NCBI GenBank assembly: GCA_020633295.1
Contig: JACKDW010000006.1
Location: 124,001-188,000, forward strand
Direction: 5' to 3'
Length of the DNA: 64,000 nt
From: Myxococcales bacterium
Lineage (GTDB): Bacteria > Myxococcota_A > Polyangia > Nannocystales > Nannocystaceae
Positions 9,072-19,676 of the stretch are shown piece by piece. The position numbers and the translations under genes are program-made. The notes below the pieces were generated by a model, which was given only the letters and a program-made list of their open reading frames with translations, was not told the origin of the DNA and made no database searches. Each line of letters starts with the position of its first letter. Position 1 is the stretch's first letter.

Positions 9072-10559
9072 ATGGGAATCGCTATGCAGGACGCGCCCCC
9101 TGGAGGCTCCTTTTTCGAACTCTCGCCCTCGCCCTGCTTGGTGCTCGACGCCGAGGCGACGATCGTCGCGGCCAACCAGGCGTGGCAGCGGCTCGGGTAC
9201 TCCGACGGCGAGCTCGTCGGCAAGCCGCTGAGCAAGCTGCTGCGCCCGAGCGAGGGCCCGGTCGTCGGGGCGTGGCTCGCCGAGCCCGTTACGCCGCGGC
9301 ACGCCGAGCTCCGCGCCGCGGGCGGCACCTGGATCACGCACGAGCTGCGCGCGACGCCGGACGGCGAGCGCGTCGCGCTGCTCGCCGAGCCGGCGCGCCT
9401 CGACGAGGACGCGCAGCGCGAGCGCGCCGAGCGGGCCACCGCGAATTGGCAGGCGCTCTCGACCTGCCTCACCGACTTCGTCGTCACCGCCGATCGCGAC
9501 GGCGCCGTCCAGACGCTCAACCGCGATCCGCCCGGCATCCCCCCGGACGCGCTGATCGGGCGGCCCGACAGCTTCTTCACCCCGATCGCGCCGAAGGACC
9601 GCCCGGCGCTGCGCGAGCGCTTCGCCCGGGTCGTCCGCAGCGGCGAGTCGTTCACCTACGAGACCCGCGTCGAGTACCCTGACGGCTCGATCGGGACGTT
9701 CCAGAGCCGCCTGGGGCCGATCCGCGCCGCGAGCGGCGTCACGGGGGTCGTGCTCGTCACGCGCGACATCACGGCGCAGCGTCAGGCCGAGGCCGCGCGC
9801 AACGCCGCCGAGGCGAGCCTGCGCGAGTACATGACCCAGCTCGAGCGCAGCAACGGCGAGCTCGAGCGCTTCGCCTCGGTCGCGTCGCACGACCTGCAAG
9901 AGCCGCTGCGCAAGATCCAGGCGTTCTCCGATCGCCTCGACCGCAAGTTCACGGGCAGCCTCCCGCAGACGGGGCGCGACTACATCGCGCGCATGCAGGA
10001 CGCGGCGCGGCGCATGCAGAACCTCATCAACGACCTGCTGATGTTCTCGCGCCTCTCGACCAAGGGGCAGACCGTCGTCGAGGTCGATCTCGCGCGGACG
10101 CTGCGGACCGTGGTCTCGGACCTCGAGGTCCGCGTCGAGGAGAGCGAGGGGCGCGTCGAGCTCGGCGAGCTGCCGGTGATCTACGGCGACCCCATGCGCA
10201 TGCGCCAGCTGTTCCAGAACCTGATCGCCAACGCGATCAAGTTCCGCCGGCCGGAGGCGCCGCCGGTCGTCAAGATCCGCGCGCGGCTCGAGGGCGAGGG
10301 CGAGCAGCAGCTCGCGCTGATCGAGGTCGAGGACAACGGGATCGGCATCGAGCCGCGCTTCCGCGAGCGCATCTTCGGGATCTTCGAGCGCCTGCACGGG
10401 CGGGGCAAGTACGCCGGGACCGGCATCGGGCTCGCGATCTGCCGCAAGATCTGTGAGCAGCACGGCGGCTCGATCGAGGTCGACGCCGCGCCCGCGCACG
10501 GCACCGTGTTCCGCATCCAGATCCCGGTCCACGCGCGCGAGGAGAAGGAGAAGGCATGA
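9072..10559 (+). CDS. PAS-containing sensor histidine kinase
   Basis: A 495-residue soluble kinase with no membrane segment. Two PAS domains (about residues 12-110 and 130-245) precede a HisKA domain whose phospho-acceptor His is in ASHDLQEPLRKIQ near residue 272, the form seen in phytochrome-type kinases. A HATPase_c domain follows (N-box about residue 382, DNGIGIE near 421, GTGIGLAICRKI near 460). It probably senses a cytoplasmic or redox/small-molecule signal and passes phosphate to the receiver encoded next, whose gene overlaps its stop codon by 4 bp. The start is ATG 9072 or, with GGGA just upstream, ATG 9084. Confidence 0.9.
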   Translation: MGIAMQDAPPGGSFFELSPSPCLVLDAEATIVAANQAWQRLGYSDGELVGKPLSKLLRPSEGPVVGAWLAEPVTPRHAELRAAGGTWITHELRATPDGERVALLAEPARLDEDAQRERAERATANWQALSTCLTDFVVTADRDGAVQTLNRDPPGIPPDALIGRPDSFFTPIAPKDRPALRERFARVVRSGESFTYETRVEYPDGSIGTFQSRLGPIRAASGVTGVVLVTRDITAQRQAEAARNAAEASLREYMTQLERSNGELERFASVASHDLQEPLRKIQAFSDRLDRKFTGSLPQTGRDYIARMQDAARRMQNLINDLLMFSRLSTKGQTVVEVDLARTLRTVVSDLEVRVEESEGRVELGELPVIYGDPMRMRQLFQNLIANAIKFRRPEAPPVVKIRARLEGEGEQQLALIEVEDNGIGIEPRFRERIFGIFERLHGRGKYAGTGIGLAICRKICEQHGGSIEVDAAPAHGTVFRIQIPVHAREEKEKA

Positions 10560-11008
10560 GGACGTCCACCAAGCAGTCGATCACGATCGTCATCGCTGAT
10601 GATGACCCGGAGGACAGGATGTTGGCGAACGAGGCGCTCGAGGAGAGCCGCCTCGCCAACGACGTGCGCTTCGTCGAGGACGGCGAGGAGCTGCTCGACT
10701 ACCTCCACCGGCGCGGCAAGTACCGCGACCCCGACGACTCGCCGCGGCCGGGCCTGATCCTGCTCGACCTCAACATGCCGCGCAAGGACGGCCGCGAGGC
10801 GCTCGCGGAGATCAAGGCGGACAACGACCTCCGCCGGATCCCGATCGTGATCCTCACGACGTCGCAGGCCGAGACCGACATCTACCGGTCCTACGACCTC
10901 GGCGTGAACTCCTTCATCGTCAAGCCCGTGAGCTTCGACTCGCTGGTCGACGTGATGCAGGTGCTCGGTCGCTACTGGTTCGAAATCGTCGAGCTCTCCA
11001 GCGACTAG
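10556..11008 (+). CDS. Single-domain response regulator (Rcp1/CheY-like)
   Basis: About 150 residues, a stand-alone receiver without output domain. The acidic pocket DDDPEDR is near residue 15, the phospho-acceptor Asp is in LILLDLNMP near residue 72, the Thr in VILTTSQ, and the Lys in FIVKPVS near residue 123. This form resembles the receivers paired with phytochrome-like kinases. Its ATG overlaps the kinase stop (ATGA), implying translational coupling. It probably shuttles phosphate between the upstream PAS kinase and the downstream hybrid kinase. Confidence 0.92.
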   Translation: MRTSTKQSITIVIADDDPEDRMLANEALEESRLANDVRFVEDGEELLDYLHRRGKYRDPDDSPRPGLILLDLNMPRKDGREALAEIKADNDLRRIPIVILTTSQAETDIYRSYDLGVNSFIVKPVSFDSLVDVMQVLGRYWFEIVELSSD

Positions 11009-11047
11009 GTGTTCGGGACAGGGCACTCGCCCGCGACGAGGGACGCC

Positions 11048-13033
11048 GTGGCCAAGACGATCGCGCTGCTGCTCATCGAGGACGACGAGGACGACTACAC
11101 CCTCGCCATGGAGTCCATCTCGGAGATCTCCGCGTGCGACTACGAGGTCACCTGGGTGCAGGACTTCGACGAGGGCCTCGGGCGCCTGCTCGCCGAGGGC
11201 TTCGACATCTGCCTGCTCGACTACCGCCTCGGCGCGCGCACCGGGCTCGAGCTGCTCCGCGAGGCGCGGGCGCGCGGCTGCGAGACGCCGGTCGTGCTGC
11301 TCACGTCGCAGCCGGGCCGCGAGATCGACATCGAGGCGATGAAGGCCGGCGCGTCCGACTTCCTGAGCAAGTTCGACCTCGACGGCGCGCAGCTCGAGCG
11401 GACGCTCCGCTACGCGATGGAGCGGGCCAGCTCGCTGCGGGCGCTGCATGACCTCAACGTCGAGCTCCGGACCGCGCGCAACCAGGCGCTCAAGAGCTCG
11501 CTCGCCAAGAGCTCGTTCCTCGCCAGCGTCAGCCACGAGCTGCGGACGCCGCTCAACGCGATCATCGGCTACTCCGAGCTGATCCTCGACGTGCTCGACG
11601 ACGCGCGCCCGGAGGAGGAGCCCGCGCCCGAGGTGGAGGACGCGCGCGGGCTGCTCTCGACGCTGCGCCGCGACGTGCGGCGGATCCACGACGCCGGCGC
11701 GCACCTGCTCGCGCTCGTCAGCGACGTGCTCGACCTCAACAAGATCGAGTCAGGCCGCCTCTCGGTCGTCGCGGGCGCGGTCGAGCTCGAGCCGCTCGTG
11801 CGGGAGACGCTGGCGTCGCTCGGGCCGCTCGTCGAGGCCAACGCGAACGCGCTGACGCTGCGCTGCCCCGCGCCGCTCCCCGGGGTGGTCGCCGACGCGA
11901 CGCGGCTCCGGCAGATCCTCGTCAACATCGTGGGCAACGCGTGCAAGTTCACGCGCGACGGCGTCATCGACGTCGAGCTGCGCCGGCGCCCCGCGAGCGC
12001 CGACGAGCGCGCGCGCGCCAAGGCCACGAGCGCCGCGCTCGACATCATCGAGATCAACGTGCGCGACACCGGCATCGGCATGACGCCGGCGCAGCTCTCG
12101 CGCCTGTTCGACAGCTTCTCGCAGGCCGACGAGTCGATCAGCCGGCGCTTCGGCGGCACCGGCCTCGGCCTCGCTATCTCGCGTCGACTCGCGCGCATGA
12201 TGGGCGGCGACATCCGGGTCACGAGCGTCTACGGCGAGGGCTCGACCTTCACGCTCGAGATCCCGTCGGACATCCGCGGGTTCTTGCGCCCGAGCGCGAC
12301 CCGGGTCGCCGACGGCGGCCCGCTGCCGCGCGTGGGGCCGCCGCTGGTCCTCCTGTTCGGCGACAACGCCGGCTTCCTCGCCGAGCTGGGCGAGCGCCTG
12401 CGGGCCGACTCGCTCGAGGCCGTGGTCGAGACCGACGCGCGCGCGGTCACGGCGTCGATCGAGCACCTCGCGCCCGCCGCGATCGTCACCGCGCTCAACA
12501 CCGGCGACCCGATGTCGCTCGCGACGCTCGCGAGCGTCGCCGAGACCGGCGCCGACGCGCGCTCGCTGACCACCTACCTGCTCGAGCCCTCCGGGCGGTA
12601 CGGCGTCGTGCTCGAGGCGTCGGGGATCCTGAGCCGCCGGCGCGTCGGCGAGCGGGTCGAGGCGATGCTCGAGCGCGCCGGCGTACCCGCCGACGCGCCG
12701 CTGCAGCTCCTCTCGAACAGCGAGGCGCTCCAGCGCGAGCTCGCGGCCGCGCTCGCGGCCCGGGGGCGCGCGATCACGACCGAGCGCGACGCGAGCGAGG
12801 CGCTGCTCTTCATCGACCTCGCCGCGCCGGGCGTGTTCAGCAGCTACGCGTTCGCCGGGGACGCGGGGCCGCGCGCGCTGTTCCTCGTCGCGCCCGCGGA
12901 GCGCGACGCGGCCGCGCGCGTCGACGTCAACGCCGAGCTGCGCCCGCTGATCGATCACCTCGGGCTCCCGCGCGCGCGCCTGCTCGGGCGGCTCGGCGAC
13001 CTCGTGCGCGACGGGGTCACCGGCGACGGCTAG
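11048..13033 (+). CDS. Hybrid receiver-histidine kinase
   Basis: About 661 residues. An N-terminal receiver (EDDEDDY; phospho-acceptor Asp in ICLLDYRLG near residue 57; TSQ) is followed by a coiled linker, HisKA (SVSHELRTPLNAIIGYSE, His near residue 162) and HATPase_c (DTGIGM, GGTGLGLAISRRL). The C-terminal 240 residues look like one or two degenerate receivers lacking a clear phospho-Asp. I use GTG 11048 because GAGGGA lies 4 nt upstream and the receiver begins right after it; a GTG at 11009 directly after the previous stop is possible. It is the last member of the kinase-receiver-hybrid operon and probably accepts phosphate at its N-terminal receiver. Confidence 0.88.
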   Translation: MAKTIALLLIEDDEDDYTLAMESISEISACDYEVTWVQDFDEGLGRLLAEGFDICLLDYRLGARTGLELLREARARGCETPVVLLTSQPGREIDIEAMKAGASDFLSKFDLDGAQLERTLRYAMERASSLRALHDLNVELRTARNQALKSSLAKSSFLASVSHELRTPLNAIIGYSELILDVLDDARPEEEPAPEVEDARGLLSTLRRDVRRIHDAGAHLLALVSDVLDLNKIESGRLSVVAGAVELEPLVRETLASLGPLVEANANALTLRCPAPLPGVVADATRLRQILVNIVGNACKFTRDGVIDVELRRRPASADERARAKATSAALDIIEINVRDTGIGMTPAQLSRLFDSFSQADESISRRFGGTGLGLAISRRLARMMGGDIRVTSVYGEGSTFTLEIPSDIRGFLRPSATRVADGGPLPRVGPPLVLLFGDNAGFLAELGERLRADSLEAVVETDARAVTASIEHLAPAAIVTALNTGDPMSLATLASVAETGADARSLTTYLLEPSGRYGVVLEASGILSRRRVGERVEAMLERAGVPADAPLQLLSNSEALQRELAAALAARGRAITTERDASEALLFIDLAAPGVFSSYAFAGDAGPRALFLVAPAERDAAARVDVNAELRPLIDHLGLPRARLLGRLGDLVRDGVTGDG

Positions 13034-13184
13034 GCGCGCGTCCGAGTCACCCGCGCGGCGTCCGGTGCCGCCACTCGCGGCGTCCCGGAGCCTCGCCCGC
13101 GCTCACCCGCGTACGCGTTCGAAATGAGAACGTGGTGCGCGGCGTCGCGGGGACGACTGGCCACACGCGTACGCCCTCGGCGCG

Positions 13185-14153
13185 TCACGGCAGCCAGAGG
13201 CCGGACTCGCCGACGTAGGCCTTGAGCAGCGCCGGGTTCCCCTCGGCGCCGCTGTAGAACGCGAAGTTCGTGATGTAGAGCTGCTTGCGCTGCCAGCCGC
13301 GCCCGAACGCGACGGTCGCCGGGAAGTCGAGGCCGTCGCTCTCGTCGACGAGCACCTCGAGGTCGCCGTCGTCATGGTCGACGCGCACGACGATGTTGGG
13401 ATCGTTGACCGCCACGTAGATGTCGCGATGGTGATCGAGCGCGATCCCGTCCGCGCCGTGCAGCAGCGGATCCTCGGCGATCACGAGCGGATCCTCCGGG
13501 TACCCGTCGCAGTCGATCGGGACGCGGACGATACGACCCCGCTGCGTGTTCGAGACCACGAGCGAGGCGCCGTCGACCGCGACGCCGTTGGCGCCGACCG
13601 GGAACGGCAGCGGCGTGTTCTCGGGGTCGCCGACGAGCAGCTCGTCCTGAAACCAGAGCTCCATCTCCTCGGTCTCCTTGTCGACGCGGTAGATCGCGCC
13701 GCCGATCGCCTCGGTGACGTACAGGTAGCCGTCGTAGGAGAGCGCGACATCGTCCGGCAGGGTCGTCGCGGCGTCGAACTCGGCGATCATCGCCACGTCG
13801 CCGCCCGGGCTCACGCGGTACAGCCCCTGCGTCCCCGGCGTGAAGGTCGTGAGCACGACGTAGAGCGTGCCGGGGCCGTCGGTCGTCATCCCGAGCGCGT
13901 AGCCGGCCCCGTTGTCGAGCTCCGCGTAGGTCGTGACCTGGCCGTTGTCGAGCTTGAGGATCTCGCCGGTCGTGGCGAGCCCGACGAACACGTCGCCGGT
14001 GACGTCGACCGCGACGCCCTCGGGGAGCTCGCCGAGCGCCGCGTCGAAGCTGAGGACCTGCGAGACCGCGCCGTAGCAGTACGCGCGCGCCTCGTGGCTC
14101 GCGGCGAGGGAGAGGGACACGGCGCCTACAACGACGAATACGAGCGAACGCAT
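13185..14153 (-). CDS. Secreted beta-propeller (SMP-30/NHL-like) protein
   Basis: 322 residues beginning with a signal peptide (MRSLVFVVVGAVSLSLA, probable cleavage after EARA). The body has five or six repeats of the type GVAVD...GDVFVG, DVALSYDGYLYV, GIALDHHRDIYVA, typical of SMP-30/gluconolactonase/NHL propellers found in many myxobacterial secreted proteins. No metal or catalytic residues can be assigned, so it may be a binding protein. AGGAG lies 7 nt before ATG 14153, which decides the start. It is monocistronic and downstream of the PUFA operon on the same strand. Confidence 0.8.
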   Translation of the reverse strand: MRSLVFVVVGAVSLSLAASHEARAYCYGAVSQVLSFDAALGELPEGVAVDVTGDVFVGLATTGEILKLDNGQVTTYAELDNGAGYALGMTTDGPGTLYVVLTTFTPGTQGLYRVSPGGDVAMIAEFDAATTLPDDVALSYDGYLYVTEAIGGAIYRVDKETEEMELWFQDELLVGDPENTPLPFPVGANGVAVDGASLVVSNTQRGRIVRVPIDCDGYPEDPLVIAEDPLLHGADGIALDHHRDIYVAVNDPNIVVRVDHDDGDLEVLVDESDGLDFPATVAFGRGWQRKQLYITNFAFYSGAEGNPALLKAYVGESGLWLP

Positions 14154-14461
14154 GGAGTGCTCCTGCTGGTTGTTACCGACGGGTCGCCGCGATCGCGGCG
14201 ACGCGATCATAGTGATCGAGCTGCTCGTCGCAGTCGAACGAGCGCGCGCCGCAATATTGAGAGGGCGCGCGCGTCGACGCGGAGTTTTTTTCTGTCATCG
14301 CGGTGCTCGACGTCATCGCCGCGCCCGCGTCGGTCGTGTCGTCGTCGCGGCCCGCGAAGGAACTGCGGCCCTGCTCGCGATCCTAGCGCGCTCGCGCGGC
14401 CCGCGATCGACGTGCAGATACACGCCGCGCGCGGTGTCGAACCACCGGCGCGACGCGCCGC
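14154..14461. other. Intergenic region after the PUFA operon
   Basis: This 308-bp gap separates the end of pfa3 from the propeller gene, both on the minus strand. It should contain the propeller promoter; the AT-richer patch GCAATATTGAG near 14250 is the only suggestive element. I see no convincing terminator, RNA gene or small coding frame. Confidence 0.4.
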
Positions 14462-17400
14462 TCAGCCGAGCAAGCGGCGCCCGAGTTCGGCGAGCCAGCG
14501 ACCCTCGGGCGTCGCGTCGTCGCGGAGCGCGGCGGCGCTCGGGGCCGCGAGCAGACGTCGTACGGCTGCGCTCGGCGAGGCGAGCTGGGCGAGCGTGGTC
14601 GCGAGCACGGCGTGCTCGGCGTCCACGCCGGCGTGACTCGATCGCCAATGTTCGACCGCGGCCGCGAACGCCGGATCGGGTGAGTGGGGTCGCTCGTCCG
14701 CGTTGCTCGGGCCGAGCCCGTTGATCGCCGCGATCACGAGCTCCTTGCGCTGCTTGTAGGGCAGCGCGGCGAGCTGCGCCGGGAGCAGCGGGCGGCCGAT
14801 CCAGATGTCCTGCGCGCCCATGCCGAGCGGGAACTCGAGCCGCTGGCCGAGCGGCGCCTGCGGGAGGCCGCCGGTGAAGCGCACCGGGACGACCGGCGCG
14901 TCGACGTGCAGCGCCATGTCGATGAACGCGCCGCTCATCTTCTCGACCGGCGCGGCGCAGCTCCGCGAGCGCGTGCCCTCGACGTGGACCATGACCGAGC
15001 GACCGCGCCCGGGCGCGCCCCCCCGCATCTCGCTCGCGAGCTGCCCGACGATGCGCGGGAGCTGGGCCTTGTCAGCGCGGTCGAAGAAGGTGATGAGCCC
15101 GGGGTCGCGCACGCCCGGGTAGGCGAAGCAGTGCTCAATAAGCCCCCCGAGCCAGGTGCGCTGATGCTCGATCTTCGCGAGCGTGACGGTCGGCAGCTCG
15201 CCGAGCGCCGACGCGATGATCGAGAACAGCAGCGACTCGACCGCGACCTGGTGGTTGGCGAGGTAGAGCGCGCCGCGACCCCGGATGGCGGCGTAGGCCT
15301 CGGGGTCGACGACGACGACGCGACGCACGAAGCGCTCGATCAGCCCGTAGTACAGGTCCTCCACCGGCCACGGGCCGCGGTCGAACCAGCGCGTCCAGAA
15401 CGCGCGCAGCGGGCTGAGGTCGAGGCGTCCGCGCGCGTCGCCGCGGACCGTCACCTCGTCGCCGTCGCGCGTGGTCGCGAGCTCGAAGCGCGTCAGCGGG
15501 AGCGCGGCTGGGAGCGCGCTGGGGTGCAGCTGGTGCGCGGCCGCGACGTGCTCGGCTCGCGCGACGCGCTCCGGCGCGTCGTCGCCGTAGACCGCCCGGA
15601 GGGTCCCTGGGAGCCAATCGCTGGCGGCGAGCGCGGCGACGTCGAGGACCGACTCGCGCGCGCCCGTGCGCGTGAGGCTGACCCCGGGGACATAGATATG
15701 ATCGCGCAGGAAGGCGCGGCGCAGCGGCGGCGCGGCGCGCCCCAGCGGGCCCTTGGGGAAGCAGGCCTCGACCAGGCGCAGCTGACACCACACGCGCTCG
15801 TCCGCGTCGATGATCTGGATGTCAAAGGCCGGGAACGCGGCGCCGCCGACGAGGCCGCGCGGCCGCGCCTCGCAGCGGATCGGCCCGCGCGTCGGCGGCG
15901 GGCCGTAGACGTCGAGCTCGGGGACCCACGCGGGGTAGGCTACGTGGTCCGGAGAGAGCCGCGCGTCCCAGAGCTCGAGCCGGTCGTGGGGGATGCCGTG
16001 GGTCGCGGCGTCGAGCAGCAGCGGGTGCAGCCGCCCGATCGGCGGTCGCGGCACCGCGCCTGCGTCTCGTCGTGTCGGATCGGGCAGGTTGATCACGGAG
16101 GACGCGCCGGCGGCCGTGCGGACCAGGCGCTCGAGCAGCTGGAAGGCCGGGCCGTGGAACAGCGAGCCGTCGTCGTAGGGGCGCGGGCTCGGATCGCCCG
16201 TCAACGCCGGCCACGCGGCGGGGCGCGCCGGCGCGGCGCCGGTGAGCAGGCGGGCGCTCGCGATCTCGCGCTCCGGCGCGCCCTCGCCTGCCTCGAGGTA
16301 CAGGGTCGCGCGGTCGCCCTCGCGATCGCAGCGCAGCGCGCCCGCGCGCTCCTCCGGGACGGTGAGCCAGCCCTTGACCCGAACGTCGCGCAGGCCGATG
16401 AGGCGCTCGTCGGCCCGCGCCGCGCCGGCGAGCAGCTCGACCATGGACATCATCGGCACCGCGGGGACCGTCCACGTCGGCCGGTGGTCCCGCAGCCAGG
16501 GGCGCGCGCGCAGGCTCAGCGGAGCGCGCCGCCCGTGTCGCCCCCGCTCGCTCGGATCGTCGACGACGCGCACGCCGAGCCCCGTGGCCTCGTAGATGCG
16601 CTTGCCGTCGATCCACAGCGAGGCGACGGCGCGCGCGTAGGCGCCCCGCTCGTCGCGCCCGCGCGCGACGAGCTCGAGCGTCGTCGTGATCACGCCGTCG
16701 CGCGGGACGACCTGCCCGCGGTACTTCCAGGTCAGCGCGCCGCCGAGCTCGACGGGCTCGAAGCGCGGGTGACGGAGCTCGTCGGCGAGCCCGAGCTCGC
16801 GGACGCACCACTGGAGCAGCTGGATCATCGCCTCGATCCCGAGCGAGCCGGGCTGGACGGGGTCCTGGAAGAAGTGGGCGGCGAAGAACCACTCGCCCGG
16901 ATCAACGACCTTCTCGGCGCGCGCGAAGCCGAGGCCGGCCGCGCCGCCCTCGGGCTCCCAGCAGGTGACGCGGTCGAGCATGCGCAGCATCGGCGCGGCG
17001 ACCCGCAGGCGCGCGCCGGCCGGGTTGGCGAACGGGACCGGCGCGGCGCCGGGGCGCTCGAGCGCGCCCCGCTGCGCTGCGGTGGTGGGCAGGCCGGGCT
17101 GATCTTCAAAGGCCGCCGCGGGGAAGAAGCCGAACACGGTCTCCATCGAGTAGACGCGGAGCTCGCCGACGTGGCACTCGACCTCGAAGCCGACGATGAT
17201 CATCGAGGCCGTGCGCGAGAGCGTGGTGTTGCGCGCGCGCGTGCGCAGCACGCCGGCGTCGGGGCCGACCTCCGCGTGCTGGGTGCCGGTGCCGTCGAGG
17301 TTGCGGAACATCAGCGGCTCGTCGACCGAGAGCGCGCAGCCCATGTAGCTGGCGAGCCAACCGCAGGGCTGCAGCGCGGCCTCGAGCAGCACGCACAGCG

Positions 17401-19676
17401 GCATGGTGCGAGAGCTGTTCTCGGCGAAGTACCAGGCCGACGGCGCGACATCGAGCTCGACCCAGGCCTGCGCGCCAGCGCGGAGCTCCCCGATCGCGCC
17501 GTCGACACGGGTCACGCGCGACATGAAGTGATAGGGCGGGTTGGGCAGGCGCGGGACCGACTCGTGACCGTCGAAGCGCGCGTAGATCGGGCCGAAGGCC
17601 TCGGTCGGTCGACCGCACGCGCAGGCCAGCATGGAGCGGAGGTCGAACACGAACTCGCCGGCGCGGGCCAGCTGCGCGGGCGCGGGGCGCCCCGCCGCGC
17701 GCTCGAGCAGCGGGTGGCCCTCGTCGAGCGGCCAGGCCGGGACCAGCCGCAGGCCGACGCGGCGCGCGTGGAAGGCCTTGAGGCCGTCGACCGTGCACAG
17801 CAGATCGGCGTAGACCGTGGGCACCGGCGCCGCGATGACCTCCTCGACGAAGACCTCGTAGATCAGCTCGCGCGCCCCCGGCGTGACCTGGCCGCGGCAG
17901 CTGAGCTTGTAGGCCTCCTCGGGGACAGGTTCGAACCGCCAGCCGTCGCGCCGCGCCGTGTAGCCGAGCGCCGCGAGGTAGAACGCCATGGCCTGCAGGC
18001 AGCCCTCGAACATCAGCGTGCCCGGCATGCACGGGTCGCCGTGGAAGTGGCCCTCGTAGAACCACTCGTCATCACGCAGCCGCTTGTGGGCGCGCAGGTA
18101 GCCGCGGTCCCAGGGGCCGCCGCGCGGCGCGAAGGACTCGACCTGGTCGAAGAACAACATCCGCCCGGACTGGATCCGCGGCGTGCGGGTGTGCGCGCGC
18201 GTGTAGAGGAACGCGTCGCCGAAGCACTCCCACGGGCGCCCGGCGGCGAAGGCCTGGACCTGGGCGGGCGTGAAGCTGCGCCGCGGGCAGTCGAGCGCGG
18301 GCGGGTCGAGGCGCGGCGCGGCCACGAGCTCCTGATCCTCCGGGCGCCAGAGGCAGCCGTCGGAGGCGGCGAGCTCCGCGTCGGAGAAGAAGCCGGCCTG
18401 GCCCTGCCGCACCGAGAGCCGCCGCGCGCCGCCGACGTGGCAGTCGTAGTGAAAGAACATCAGGCGCGTGTCGCCCTGCTTGGCGTGGCCGTCGAGGTGG
18501 ATGTCGTAGGTGAGCGTCTCGCCGACCTCGGGCAGGCCGCCGTGGTAGGTCAGGACGCAGCCGAGCAGCCGGTAGACGCGCTCGCCCCGGTTCTCGCGGT
18601 CGACCCCGAGGTAGCTGATCAGCATGAGGTCGGCCTGGCCGGACTCGATCATGATCCCGGCCGGCATGCGCCCGGCGTGCAGGTACCAGGCGTCCGCGCG
18701 CACGTCGGTCTCGGTCCAGATCGTGCCGAGCGCCAGCGAGTTGGGCGCGGCGTCGAGGCCGGTGACGCGATCGGCGAGCAGCAGCGGCGGCGCCGGCATG
18801 CGGACCTGCCGGCGGAATTGATCCTGCTCCTTGAAACCTGGCCCAAAGACCTCAGAGATGGCGCCCAGGGCGTGGCGCTCGAGCGCGGCGCGGTCGAAGG
18901 TCGGCCCGCGCGGAGCTCGAGGCGCGGAGGCGTCGCCGCGGGCCGGCGCGCGGTCGAGCTCGCGGGCGGCGGGCGCGTCGCGACCTGATCGGCGACCGGC
19001 GGGGCTGGACGAGACGCCGCGCGCGGGAGCCGTCGAGGTCGAGGGCGGTGGCGGCGGCGGCGGCGGCGACGGCGGTTGCGACTGCGCTCGGGTATCGCCC
19101 TCGGCGCGGGCGCGCCGCTCGACGCGGCCTGGGCGGCCGAGACGAGCAGCTCGAGGCTGCGCGCGCGCAGCTCGAGGAAGCGGCGGTGGAGCGCCGCCTG
19201 CTGCTCGACGTGCGCGCGCTGGCGGTCGCCGAGCTCGGCAAGCTGCTCGCGGAGCACGGCGAGCGCGGCGTCCCCAGGGCGCGCGGGCGCGTCGACGGTT
19301 TCCGCCGCCGGGGTCGTCGTGGGCGCGGCGCGGGCGGGCGCCGGCGAGGGCTGCGGCGAGGATGGAGCTGCGGAGCGAGGCGCTGGGGTCACGGGCGCTC
19401 GCACGGGCGGCGCGGACGGTCGCGTCGCGTAGTCGGGCGCGGAGACCGGGGAGCGTGGGCGCGGGCGGCATGGACTGCGTGGGCTGCATCAAGGCGCTCC
19501 GAGGGTCGGTGCGGGGGGCGGCGGGACGCGGACGCGCGGCGGATGGCTGGGGCGCTCGAGCGTCGGCCCGCGCGCGGGGATCGACGAGCGGCGCCACCCG
19601 GCGCGAGCACGCCGCGAGCGCGCGCGCCGGATCGATCGGCACGCCCGCGGCGGTCAGCGCCGCGATGGTCCGAGCA
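14462..19676 (-). CDS. pfa3: PUFA synthase Pfa3, 3' part: two FabA-type DH, PKS-type DH', AGPAT
   Basis: This is the C-terminal two thirds of Pfa3. FabA-like dehydratases follow each other: DH1 (about 18,860-17,700; active-site motif GHFHGDPCMPG at 18,025-18,056) and DH2 (about 17,560-16,600; AHFFQDPVQPG at 16,846-16,880). A PKS-type double-hotdog DH' region comes next (FHGPAFQLLERL near 16,150; HPLLLDAATHG), and then a PlsC/AGPAT acyltransferase (about 15,420-14,700) with LANHQVAVES and EGTRS. These domains set double bonds during chain extension and probably transfer the finished PUFA to lysophosphatidate. The AGPAT motif reads NHX4E instead of NHX4D. The frame is unbroken from about 18,850 to the stop, but the linker before it needs shifts near 19,390 and 19,110. 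It joins the AT part through another shift near 19,675. Confidence 0.85.
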
